The notes under the pieces were generated by a model that was given only the letters and a program-made list of their open reading frames with translations, made no database searches and was not told the DNA's origin. This document shows, one piece after another, positions 41,000 to 52,400 of a DNA stretch of 64,000 nucleotides (within the stretch, counting starts at the first letter, position 1; every line of letters starts with the position of its first letter). A program made the translations under genes and the position numbers. The DNA comes from Sitta carolinensis (lineage: Eukaryota > Chordata > Aves > Passeriformes > Sittidae), in contig CM063310.1 in assembly GCA_032173965.1 (NCBI GenBank), positions 993,735 to 1,057,734 on the forward strand, given 5' to 3'.

Positions 41000-43900
41000 C
41001 TACGCCGGGGACACCTGGCTGGAGGACACCGAGGACACCTGCGTGGCCTGGGACGAGCCCGACACGTCATCGTCGTCCCCGAAGGGGCTCCGGCCGCAGA
41101 ACACGAGCTTGAGCATGCAGGAGCGGAACTGCGGGCGGGGGGCGTCACGGCGGGACCCCAGACCCACCGAGCGACCCCAGACCCACGGAGGGACCCATAG
41201 GAACAGCCCCAGACCCACAGAGAGACCCCAGACCCATGGACAGATCCCAGACCTATAGACGGACCTTAGGAACACACTCAGATCCATAGAGGGACCCCAG
41301 ACCCACAGAGGGACCCCAGACTCATGGGGAGACCCCTAGGAACAGCTCCAGACCCACAGAGAGACCCCAGACCCAGAACAAACACCCCAATCACCCCCAT
41401 TGTCCCCCACTGTCCCCGTGTCCCCATGTCCCCATTTGTCCCATCACCCCCATTACCCCCATTGCCCCCATCACCCCAATAACCCCCATTTCCCCGCTGT
41501 CCCCATAGCCCCCCACCACCCCACACCCCCCCGTGCCCACCTGCTTGTTCCTGAAGATGTAGATGCCACCATCACCCCCATTGTCCCCATCACCCCAATA
41601 ATCCCCATTTCCCCCACTGTCCCCATTGTCCCCATTGCCCCCATCACCCCAATAACCCCCATTGCCCCCATTGTCCCCATGCCCCCATTTCCCCCACTGT
41701 CCCCATTGTCCCCATTGTCCCCATCACCCCAATAACCCCCATCACCCCCATGTCCCCATAGCCCCCATCGCCCCCCACCCCCCTGTGCCCACCTGCTTGT
41801 TCATGAACACGTAGATGCCACCATCACCCCCATTGTCCCCATCACCCCAATAACCCCCATTTCCCCCACTGTCCCCATTGCCCCCATCACCCCAATAACC
41901 CCCATCACCCCCATGTCCCCATAGCCCCCACCACCCGTGCCCACCTGCTTGTTCATGAACACGTAGATGACGGGGTTGTAGACGGTGGAGGCCTTGGAGA
42001 AGACGGAGGGGATGGAGGCGAGCCCCACGTCGAAGGGGTGCCCGCGGTGCGTCACCACCCAGAGCGCGAAGGCGCAGTAGGGCAGCCAGCACACCAGGAA
42101 GCCCAGCACCATCACCACCACCATCTTGGTCACCTCCCGCTCCGCCTTCTGCGTGGTGGCCGACTGCTCCTGCTGCTTGGCCACCTGCGGGGCCGGCGGG
42201 CACGGCCCGGGTGGGGGATGGAGTGGGGAGGTGGGGGATGGGTCAGGAAGGCGGATATGGGGGTAATAGGGGGATATGGGGTCAGAAGGGATATGGGTCA
42301 GATATAGGGGGATATGGGGTCAGATATAGGGGGATATGGGGTCAGATATAGGGGGATATGGGTCAGATATAGGGGGATATGGGGTCAGATATAGGGGGAT
42401 ATGGGGTCGATATAGGGGGATATGGGGTCAGATATAGGGGGATATGGGGTCAGATATAGGGGGATATGGGGTCAGATATAGGGGGGATATGGGGTCAGAT
42501 ATAGGGGGATATGGGGGGTAATATAGGGGGATATGGGTCAGATATAGGGGGGATATAGGGGTCAGATATAGGGGGGTATATAGGGGGGATATGGGGTCAG
42601 ATATAGGGGGGTATTGGGGTCAGATATAGGGGGATATGGGGTCAGATATAGGGGGGGATATGGGGTCAGATATAGGGGGGTATAGGGGGGATATGGGGTC
42701 AGATATAGGGGGGTATGGGGTCCGATATAGGGGGGATATGGGGTCAGATATAGGGGGGATATGGGGGGAATATGGGGTCAGATATAGGGGGTATAAGGGG
42801 GATATGGGGTCAGATATAGGGGGGATATGGGGTCAGATATAGGGGGGTATAGGGGGGATATGGGTTCACATATAGGGGGATATGGGGTCAGATACAGGGG
42901 GGATATAGGGTCAGATATAGGGGGATATGGGGGGAATATGGGGTCAGATATAGGGGGGTATAGGGGGGATATGGCGTCAGATATAGGGGGGATATGGGTC
43001 AGATATAGGGGGGATATGGGGTCAGATATAGGGGGTATAGGGGGGATATGGGGTCAGATATAGGGGGGGTATGGGGTCAGATATAGGGGGATATGGGGTC
43101 CTATATTGGGGGGTATGGGGGACCACCCACCCCACGGGACCCCTCCTCCCCTGTGCCCCAAATAAACAGTGTACCCCAATAAAGCCGTGTACCCCCAACA
43201 AACCGGGTGCCCCTCGAGACCCCCAGGACCCCCGAAACACCCCCGGACCCCCCAAAACGCCCTCACAGCGCGCAGGGTGAGCAGCAGCCGCTTGTAGAAA
43301 ACCATCGCGATCAGGATCCCCTGATCCCCCCCGAGCCCCAGGACACCCCAGGATCCCCCAGGACCCCCGAAAGCCCCCCGGGACCCCCCAAAACGCCCTC
43401 ACAGCGCGCAGGGTGAGCAGCAGCCGCCCGTAGGAGAAGACGATGACGGTCAGGGGGAAGCCGAAGCAGAAGCAGAAGAGGAAAATCACGTAGGACTCGT
43501 TGTTCCACTTGTTGTCCGTCGTGTACCAGTCCGGACCGCAGGAGCACTGCAGCCCCTCGGGGATGTACCTGGGGAGGGGGCGGGGGGGGGGTTACACCTC
43601 GGCGGGACCCCCAGATCGCCCCCGGGACCCCCGGACCGCGCCCGGGATTCCCGGACCGCCCCCGAGCGCAGCAAAGCCCCGAAAATTCCCGGGACCCCCA
43701 AGCCCAGGAGCTCCTCAGCCCCTCAGGGATGGACCTGGGGAGGGGGCGGCGCGGGGTGGGCACAGCCACGGGACCCCTGAACCCAGCCCGGGACCCCCGA
43801 GCCCCCCCCCGGGATCAGCGAAGTCCCCGGAACGCCTCGGGATCCCCAGAATCCCCGACAATTCCGAGCACTCCCAACCCCGGGGGCTCAGCAGCCCCTC

Positions 43901-46450
43901 GCGGGTGGGCGGGAATGGGCGGCTGAGGAGGGGTCTCACGGGACCCCCGCACCCACTCCGGGACCCCCAAATCATTTCCAGGACCCCCGATCTGACCCCA
44001 GACCCTTAAAACCTCTTGGGACCCCCAAAACCCTCCAGGACCCTCAACCCCCCCGGGATCCCCGACCCCAACCAAGATCCCCCAACCTCCCTTGAACCCA
44101 AGACCCCCCCGAGACCCCCCAACACCCCTGCGACCCCTGACCCCAGAGACCCTCGACCCTCCCGGGATCCCCAAATCCCCAGAGACCCCCGACCCTCCCG
44201 GGATCCCCAAATCCCCAGAGACCCCCGACCTTCCCAGGATCCCAATCCAGCTGGGACCCCCAACCTCCCCCAGGTCCCCAACACCAGGGACCCCCAACTC
44301 CCTCTGGAACCCAAACCCTGGGGACCCCCCGACCCCCCCGGGACCCCCAGACCCCCGGACCTGCTCCAGCCGAAGAGGGGGGGCATGGAGGCGATGAGGC
44401 CGAAGATCCAGGTGATGGCACAGCCCAGCACGGCGTGGCTGCCCCGGAACGTGAAGTTGCCCAGGGGCTTGCAGATGACCAGGAGGTCGAAGGCCACCAG
44501 ACAGGCCACAGGCACATCCGACAGGGACCACGGTGACACAGGACACCATCCCTGGGGACAGGGGACACTCCTGTCACCACGGCCACCATGGCCAGGGACC
44601 ACAGGGACACCATCCCTGGGGACAGGGGACACTCCTGTCACCACGGCCACCATGGCCAGGGACCACAGGGACACCATCCCTGGGGACAGGGGACACGTCG
44701 ACACCACTGGCCACCATGGCCATGGGACCACAGGGACACCATCCCTGGGGACAGGGGACACTCCGTCACCACGGCCACCATGGCCAGGGACCACAGGGAC
44801 ACCATCCCTGGGGACAGGGGACACTCCTGTCACCACGGCCACCACGGCCAGGGACCACAGGGACACCATCCCTGGGGACAGGGGACACTCCTGTCACCAC
44901 GGCCACCATGGCCACCATGGCCACCATGGCCAGGGACCACAGGGACACCATCCCTGGGGACAGGGGACACGTTGACACCCACGGCCACCACACGGCCAGG
45001 GACCACAGGGACACCATCCCTGGGGACAGGGGACACTCCTGTCACCACGGCCACCACGGCCAGGGACCACAGGGACACCATCCCTGGGGACAGGGGACAC
45101 TCCTGTCACCACGGCCACCATGGCCACAGGCCACTAGGAGGACACCATCCCTGGGGACAGGGGACACTCCTGTCACCACGGCCACCATGGCCAGGGACCA
45201 CAGGGACACCATCCCAGGGGACAGGGGACACGGGTGACACCACGACCACCATGGCCACCACGGCCAGGGCCCCCAGGCTGCTCGGCCAGCTGTCCCCACA
45301 GCCGATGTCCTCGTGCCCCAGTGACCTTCTGCCCCACACCCCCACCCCTGACGCCCCCAGACCCAATGTCCCCAGACCACAGTGACCTTGTACCCCATAT
45401 CCCACACCCCCAAAGTCCCCAAAACCCAACACCCCCAGACCAAACACCCCCAGACCCAATGTCCCCTGACCATGGTGACCTTGTGCCCCATATCCCACCC
45501 CCAAAATCCCCAAACCCAAATGCCCCCAGACCCAACACCCCCAGACCATGGTGACCTTGTGCCCCATGTTCTATGTGACCAACGTCCCCAGACCCAACAC
45601 CATCAGGTCATGGTGACCCTGTAGCTCTTGTCCCACACCCCAACACCCCCAGACCCAAAGCCCCCAGACCCAACACCCCCAGACCATGGTGACCCTGTAG
45701 CTCTTGTCCCACACCTCCAACACCCCCAGACCCAAAGCCCCCAGACCCAGCACCCCCAGACCATGGTGACCCTGTAGCTCTTGTCCCACACCTCCAACAC
45801 CCCCAGACCCAAAGCCCCCAGACCACGGTGACCTTGTAGCCCCCATCCCACACCCCAACACCCCCAGACCCAACACCCCCAAACCCAACAGCCCCAAACC
45901 CAACCTCCCCATACCACAACGACCTCATACCCCACACCCCACCCCCCCAAAACCCCCAGCCCCATCACCCCCAGCCCACAGCCCCCTCATACCCCACATC
46001 CCACCCCTCCAACACCCCAAACCCCCCCCACCCACCCTTGCCCCCCTTCCCCCCACGCCCCCTCACCGCCCAGCGTGGCGGCGAACCCCTCGATCTTGCA
46101 GGCCAGCGGCCCCAGGGCGAAGTACATCTGCGAGAAGCTGTAGAAGGCCGTGGTGGAGCCCACGCACACCACCAGCAGGTTGGCCACGGCCAGGTTGACC
46201 AGGATGTAGTTGAGGTGCGAGCGCAGCTTCTTGTACTTGGCCGTGCAGACCACGGTGAGCGCGTTGATGGGCACGCCCAGCACGATCAGCAGGAACATGA
46301 AGGCCGCCATGGCCTTGAAGATCCCGGGGCTGCCCAGGTGGGTCTGGGGGACCAGGAAGGGGCTCAGCGCCGTCAGGTTGGTGGTCTCCAAGGTCATGGG
46401 GATGTAGAAATCCTCGGGGAGCTCGTCCCGCATCTCCGCGATTTCTGCAT
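41000..46450 (-). CDS. OPN1SW2: SWS2 (blue/violet) cone opsin; 5 exons, exon 2 disturbed
   Basis: Visual GPCR of short-wavelength cones, a class lost in therian mammals. Coding exons: 46450 (or 46433)-46067, 44551-44361, 43568-43403, 42184-41945, 41128-41000. Segments: [45 protein letters not shown] with counterion Glu, [59 protein letters not shown], Schiff-base lysine in [11 protein letters not shown], terminal [11 protein letters not shown]. The first ATG at 46450 is one A short of the frame that continues into DELPEDF; the ATG at 46433 is in frame. Exon 2 is 191 bases instead of the usual 169: its 5' part, in a tandem array, lacks a normal ERF (E/D-R-Y) motif and shifts frame. Other exons are intact. 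A TATA box (TATAAAAA) is at 46515-46508. Confidence 0.9.
41390..41944 (-). repeat. SWS2 intron 4: CCCATTGTCCCCATCACCCC array with two exon 4 end copies
   Basis: Copies of the exon 4 3' end and donor (CACCTGCTTGTTCATGAACA or close) lie near 41540 and 41792; the functional one begins at 41945. Confidence 0.9.
42240..43115 (-). repeat. SWS2 intron 3: GGGGATATGGGGTCAGATAT array
   Basis: About thirty-five units of roughly 24 bases, unusually A/T-containing for this window. Confidence 0.94.
43258..43320 (-). pseudogene. Copy of SWS2 exon 3 3' end
   Basis: Nearly identical to the functional exon 3 end and donor at 43396-43435 (ACGCCCTCACAGCGCGCAGG) for about 42 bases and then diverged; 138 bases downstream of it in transcript direction. 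A matching acceptor-side copy lies at about 43715-43760. Confidence 0.85.
43600..44350 (-). repeat. SWS2 intron 2: GGGACCCCCGAAATCCC-type degenerate repeats
   Basis: Degenerate units including duplicated GACCCTCCCGGGATCCCC blocks at 44155-44240. Confidence 0.75.
44541..45260 (-). repeat. SWS2 intron 1: about ten tandem copies of exon 2 start plus acceptor
   Basis: Units of 63-70 bases. On the minus strand each reads an acceptor (CCCCAG), then GGATGGTGTCCCTGTGGTCC and CTGGCCATGGTGGCC, the normal opening codons ([11 protein letters not shown]) of SWS2 exon 2, then GTGGTGACAGG. The copy joined to the rest of exon 2 is the most degenerate. Confidence 0.93.
45365..45960 (-). repeat. SWS2 intron 1: CCCCAGACCCAACACCCCCA array
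   Basis: Units with larger 72-base duplicates containing GGTGACCCTGTAGCTCTTGT. Confidence 0.9.
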
Positions 46451-46507
46451 GACGGTGACGATGGGGGGCAGCGGCACGATGGATGGGTGGGGGGCGACGG
46501 GGTGGGA

Positions 46508-46515
46508 TTTTTATA
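46508..46515 (-). promoter_or_regulatory. OPN1SW2: SWS2 TATA box
   Basis: TATAAAAA on the minus strand, 58-65 bases upstream of the ATG at 46450. TAATC/GATTA motifs near 46545, 46651 and 46669 upstream resemble CRX sites. Confidence 0.6.
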
Positions 46516-46839
46516 GGGCGGGGGGCCGGATGGGACCCCCCCCCAGTAATCGGGGCTCAGGGTGGTAAAGCGCGGCTGAGCCCGGCTCATCCGGCGGCCG
46601 GCGCTGGCCAAGCTGGGCTTAGGCGCCCGGCAAGCGGCTTTCGGGGGGTCTTAATCGCCCCCGAGCCCTGATTAGCGGGGTTGGGGTGGGGGATCAGGGG
46701 TATCAGGGCCCCCCCCCCATCCTAAAAGGGCTTAATTGGGTGCTGGTGCAGTGGGGAGGGGGTGGGGGGTGGTGGTCCTGAAATACCCCCGGGAGCTGGG
46801 GGGGGTCGGGGGTTTTGGGGGGGCTGCGGTCCCAAGGAG

Positions 46840-47290
46840 AGGATGCAGGGAGGCCAAATTGGGCCACAGAAGGTCCTTGGGAAGACAAGCTGGCTCTCAA
46901 AAGCTTCTTGGGAACCCAAACCGGACCCCAAAAGCTCCCTGGGATCCCAGGTTTGACCCCAAAAGCTTCCTGGGAGCCCAAATTAGACCCCAAAAATCTC
47001 CTTGGGAACACAAATTGGGCCTCAAAATCTCCCTGGTACCAACCTGCGCCAGCAAATTGGACCCCAAAAGCTCCTTGGGATCCCAGATTGGACCCCAAAA
47101 GGTCCCTGGGATCCCGAATTGGACCCCAAAACCTCCCCGGGACCCCAAATTGGACCCCAAAACCTCCTCGGGACCGCCCTGCACACTGAAATTTTACCGG
47201 GACCGTTCTGTGCCCACAAACTGAACCCCAAAAAGCTCCCCGGGACACCAAACTCGAACCCCAAATCTTCCTGACTTCCCTTGCCCTCAC
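46840..47290. repeat. SWS2 5' flank: CCCCAAAAGCTCCTTGGGA array
   Basis: About fourteen units of roughly 33 bases with the core AATTGGACCCCAAAA. 47300-48050 is G/C-rich intergenic sequence with TAATCC motifs near 47653 and 47683; no gene. Confidence 0.88.
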
Positions 47291-48059
47291 CCCAAAACTT
47301 CTCCCGAGCTCCCCCCGTACCCCAAAACACTCCAGACCCTCCTGAGCCCCCTCCCCAAACCCCTCTGGAGCCCCCCAATTCCTTCCCCCCGGATTTTGGG
47401 GTCTCGCTGCCCCCCCCCCGGTGCCATCGCAGGGCTCTGGGGACATCGGGGGGGGGGCGACATTTGGGGGGTCCCAGGGGATTTTGGGGGGGGTCCTGGG
47501 GAATTCTGGCCCCTCCCGGGGGATGCATGGTGACATTTTGGGGTCCCGGGGGATTTTGGGGGTCCCTGGTGACATTTAGGGGGTCCGTACCCCCCCTTAG
47601 GGGGGACTACATGTCCCAGGTCCCTCTGGGGACCCCCCCAGGTGTCCCCCTAATCCCGGGGGGGTCACGGATGGCCGGGATTAGGGACAATCCCCCCGGA
47701 GGTGGCCCCGATCCGGGGGGCGGGACCCCCGAAAGGGGGAGGGGTGGAAAAAAGGGGGGGGCGGGAGAGAGGGACCCATGGATGGGGGGGGGGGATGGGG
47801 GGTTCCAGGGTGGGGAGGGGGTCCGGGAGGGATCCCTTGATGGGGGGGGATTTGGGGATGCCCCGTATTGGGGAGGGGGTCGGGGTGGGGTTGGGGGGTC
47901 GGGAGGGGCCGGGGGGAGGGGGAGGGATTAGGTGGGGGGGATGGCCCTCCCCGACAGCCCCGCCCGCCCAGGGCACGGTGGCCCCCCCGGACGGCCCCCG
48001 CCCCCACTGGGGCTCACGGCCCGACTGGGGACCGGCTCCCCGGGACTGTCCATTTCCCG

Positions 48060-48985
48060 TACTGGCGGCTGCCTACAGGCCCGTTCTACTGGGTCCGTAC
48101 GTCCCCTATGGTCCGGTCCCCGACTGGTCCCAGTTACCCGTACTGGTCCCGCTGTCCCCTACTGGTCAGTTTCCCTATACTGGTCCCGCGTTTTCCCGTA
48201 CAGGTCCAGTTCCCCCTGACTGGTCCCAGTTTCCCGTACTGGTCCCAGCTTCCCGTACTGGTTCCAGTTCTCCCTATACCGGTCCCATCTATCCCGCTAC
48301 CGTCCCATCTTCCTGCACTGGTCCCAGCTCCCGTACTGGTCCCAGCTATCCCTTACCGGTCCCAGTCTCCCTATACCGGTCCCATCTATCCCGCACTGTC
48401 CCATCTATCCCGACTGGTCCCTGCTGTCCCAGTACTGGTCCCATTCTCCCTATACCGGTCCCAGCTCTCCCTATACCGGTCCCATCTCCCTAACGGTCCC
48501 AGTTCTCCCATACTGGTCCCATGTCTTCCCATACTGGTCCCAGTTCTCCCTATACCGGTCCCAGTTCTCCCTATACCGGTCCCAGTTCTCCCTATACCGG
48601 TCCCAGTTCTCCCTATACCGGTCCCAGTTATCCTCCTATACCGGTCCCAGTTTCCCCTATACCGGTCCCTCCAGTCCAGTTCTCCCTATACCGGTCCCAG
48701 TTCTCCCTATACCGGTCCCAGTTATCCCTATACCGGTCCCAGTTCTCCCTATACCGGTCCCAGTTCTCCCTATACCGGTCCAGTTTCCCTATACCGGTCC
48801 CAGTTCTCCCTATACCGGTCCCAGTTCTCCTATACCGGTCCCACAGTCCTTATCCCTATTACCGGTCCCAGTTTATCCCTCTATACCGGTCCCAGTTATC
48901 CCTATACCGGTCCCAGTTTCCCTATACCGGTCCCAGTTATCCCTATACCGGTCCCAGTTCTCCCCGCACTGGGGCAGCGGGACCC
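48060..48985. repeat. TATACCGGTCCCAGTTCTCCC array
   Basis: About forty copies of a 21-base unit between SWS2 and MECP2. Confidence 0.94.
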
Positions 48986-49129
48986 GGGGCGGGCGGGGCG
49001 TGGCCAGGGCGTATCTTAGGGGCGTGGTCAGTAGGGGGCGTGGCCTCGCGGACCGTTACGGCCGTTGGATTTCAAACCCTTCGCAGCGCGGGGGGGCCCC
49101 AGGCCACGCCCCCTCCGCCGGCGCTTGAC

Positions 49130-49492
49130 CGACACCCCCTACAGCCAATCAGCGCCCGGCGTCCCGGCGCGGGGCCCAATCAGCGGCCGCGCGCGCCTCC
49201 GCCGGCCCCGCCCCCGGTAACTGACAGCGCTTCCCGCCAATTCCAACGGCCCGGCGCGAGCGCGCCGGCCCCGCCCCGGGAGGGCGGCCCCGCCGACCAA
49301 TCGCCGCTCCCCGACGCCTTGAGCGACGGGGCGCTCGCCCAATGAGCGCCGGGCGGAGGGGCGGGGCCAGCGCCGCTCCGGGTTCCCGTCGCCGCTCGGT
49401 CCGGGCCGCCCCCCCCCTCCCGCCCCCCCCCCCTCGGCCCCCCCCCCCTCAGCTTCCCCCCCCCCCCCCGCGGGTTCTTCGCTGCGAAGAAA
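49130..49492 (+). promoter_or_regulatory. MECP2: MECP2 CpG-island promoter
   Basis: CpG-dense block with CCAAT elements near 49145, 49178, 49234, 49298 and 49339, ending at the exon 1 ATG. It faces the SWS2 promoter 3 kb away (head-to-head, as MECP2 and the opsins are in mammals). Confidence 0.7.
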
Positions 49493-52400
49493 ATGGCGGC
49501 GGCGGCGCCGAGCGGCGACGAGGGGCGGCTGTGAGTGAGGAGGGGGCGGCGGGGCCGGGGGGGGCCGCGGCGGGTGTTGGGGAAGGCTGTGGGAAAAGGT
49601 GGAAGGGGGGGGGGGGGCGTCGCCCCGCGCGCGCGCGCGCGCGAGACCCCCCCCCCCCTCCTTCTCTCCCTCACGCCCCCCCCCCCCCTTTCCCTTCCCC
49701 TCACGGGCCGGGCGGGAACCGGGAATGGCGGGCGGGGGGGGGTGTGTGTGTGTGTGTCAGGGCTGGGGGGGGGCTGCGAGCGCCGCGAGTGCGTCACGAG
49801 CGGCCGCGGGCCCCCGGGGGGCGGGAGGGGCCCCCCCGGCTCGGGGACCCCTCGGTGGGACCCCCCGATCCATCCGCGGGACCCCCCCCGACCCTTCCGC
49901 GCCGCTGAGGGGGAGCCCACCCCCCCTTTCCCTCCTTTTCGCCCCCCTAAATGCGGCCCCCCCACACCCCGCCTCGAAATTTGGGGGGACCCCCCCCCCC
50001 TTTCGTTCCTCCTTTTGCTGCCTCTGTCCCCATCCCGGTGCTGCCGCTGAGGACCCCCCGCCCCTCCCCAAAAGAGCTCGGCGGGAGCCGCCGTGCGGAG
50101 ACCCCCGCCCCCCACCAGGGGACACACCCCCCGCCCGTCCCGCGCGCGCCGAGCGCGGGGAGTGCCCCCCGAAACCGCCCCGAGCCCCCCCGGGCCACCC
50201 CAACATCCCCTCCGGAAACCCCCCCCCCAGGGTCCCCAAAAACCGCCCGAGTCACCCCAGAGTTACCCCGAACCCCCCGCGGGTCACCCCGTAACTCCCC
50301 GAGTTAGCCCGAGCCCCCCCCCCCCCCCGAAGTCACCCCGAAACCCCTCCAAAGTCACCCCAAAACCCCCCCGAAGTCACCCCTCCCGAGTCACCCCAAA
50401 ATGCTGCGCCCCAAAATCCCCAAATTTGCCCCAGACTGCCGCGCTCACGTGGTGCCCCGAAATACCCCGGGTGGCCCCAAAATACTCGGAATTTTCCCCA
50501 AAGTGCTGCGCCCCAAAACTGCCCCGAATTATCGCGTGTGTGTGAGGCCCCGAAATATCCCGAACTGCCCCAAAATGCTGCGCCCCGAAATACCCAAAAT
50601 CGCCCCAAACTGCTGCTCACGCTGCGCCCCCAAATCCCCTCAGTTATCCCAAAATGCTGCGCCCCAAAATACCTAAAATCGCCCCAAACTGCTGCTCACG
50701 CCGCGTCCCAAATCCCCCCAATTCACCCTAAAATCCCCACAATGTTGTGCTCGTGCGCCATCCCAAAATACCCAAAATTGCCCCAAAACGCTGTTCACGC
50801 TGCACGCCCCAAACTCTCGATTTACCCCAAAATCCCCCAAATTTCCCCCAATTGCCGCACTCGTGCAGCGCCCCCAAACTCCCCGAGTTACCCCGAAATA
50901 CCCTGAATTCCCCCAAAAATACAGCAGCCGTGCTGAGCTCCAAAATATCCAGAATTGCCCCAAAATTGCCCCAAATGTTCCCCTCACGCTGCTCCCAAAA
51001 ACGCCTGAAATTCCCCCAAAAACAGCTGCGCTCCCGCAACCCCTCAGGGTTCCCCCAAAATCCCCCCAAACCCCACCTGGAATTGCCCTAAAACTGCCCT
51101 CACGCCCCGAATCGCCCCCAAATCACCCTGAAATTTCCCAAATTCCGCTGCAATCGCCCAAATTTCCCCGGAACAGCACAAAATTTGGCTTCTCACGCCC
51201 ACCTTTGCCGTGCCCGGGGTTGTGCCCACCCGAGACCCCCCCTGAGACCCCCGGGGCCACTGGGGGTCCTCAAGCCTGGGGCCACCAGGGCCACCCCAGA
51301 CCCCCCAGGACCCCCCCCAGACCCCCAGGGCCACTAAAGGACCCCCAGGGCCACCTCGGACCCTCAACCCCGAGGCCACCTGGGGGTCCTGCAGGTGCTG
51401 AGGCCACCGGGGGTGGTCCTTGGGGGTCCCCCCCCCCGTCCCCAGTCCCCCTCATCCCGACGTTCCCCTTCCCAAATTTTTTGGTGCCGTTTTCGCGACT
51501 TTCAGCCCCAGGATGGGGCTGGTGGGGGGTCCCGGCCGTGCTCCCCCCTCGGTGGGGAGGGGTCTGGGGGGTCTGGTGGCCACCAGGAATAAACCCCGGG
51601 CACAGGGACGGCCTGGTGGCACCGTGGGGACCCCCAGAGCCGGGCGAGACCCCCGAGGGGGGGGTGTCCTGGGGGGGCTGCATCCCCACTCCGTGACCGA
51701 CCCCCCCAGCGGGGGTCCCGCCCCTCCCCCAGCCTCACCTGTCTGTGTTTCCTCGCCAGGACGGGACCCCCGCGCCGGGGACAGCGGTGACACCGAGGAT
51801 GGGGGTCCCACACAAACCCCCCCCCCACCCGGGACCCCCACCCCAAATCCCTGTCCCCCTGCCCGGGGGTCCCGTCCCCTCGGGGTGACCCCGGCACGGG
51901 GGTGCGGTGCCAGCCCCCGGGTGGGTTCAGTGCCGGTCACTCTGCCGGGCCGGGGCTGTGGGGGTGGCCGGTGCCCCCCGACCCCATCCCCGAGCCCCCG
52001 GCCCCTCCGTGTCCCCCCCGCCCCCCAACTGACCGCCCCGGCCGCGGCTCCGGCCGTAATTCCCGCCGGCCCCGCCGCCCCTCCTCCTCCTCCTCCTCTC
52101 CTCCTCCTCCTCCTCCTCCTCCTCCTCCCTCTCCCTGTCCTGGCTCCGGCCGGGCCCCTGCTTTGCCCAGTTCGGCGCCGTTTCACCCCGGCTGTGTCCG
52201 TGTGTCCGGTGGGGTCCGTGTGTCCAGCGGGGTCTGCGTGTCCGGCACTGACCAGCGCCTTGTCCAGGGAGATGCAGGGCCCCGTCCATCAGTGTCCGTG
52301 TGTCCGGCACTGACCAGTGCTGTGTCCAGGGAGATGTGGTGTGGGGTCTGTGTGTCCAGTGGGGTCCGTGTGTCCGGCACTGACCAGTGCTCTGTCCAGG

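Noticed and set aside
31098..46450. LWS and SWS2 as pseudogenes
   Set aside because: LWS has one isolated single-base break near the start with all key residues intact. SWS2 exons 1, 3, 4 and 5 are intact; only the repeat-embedded part of exon 2 is abnormal, where misassembly is likely. Left open for SWS2 exon 2.
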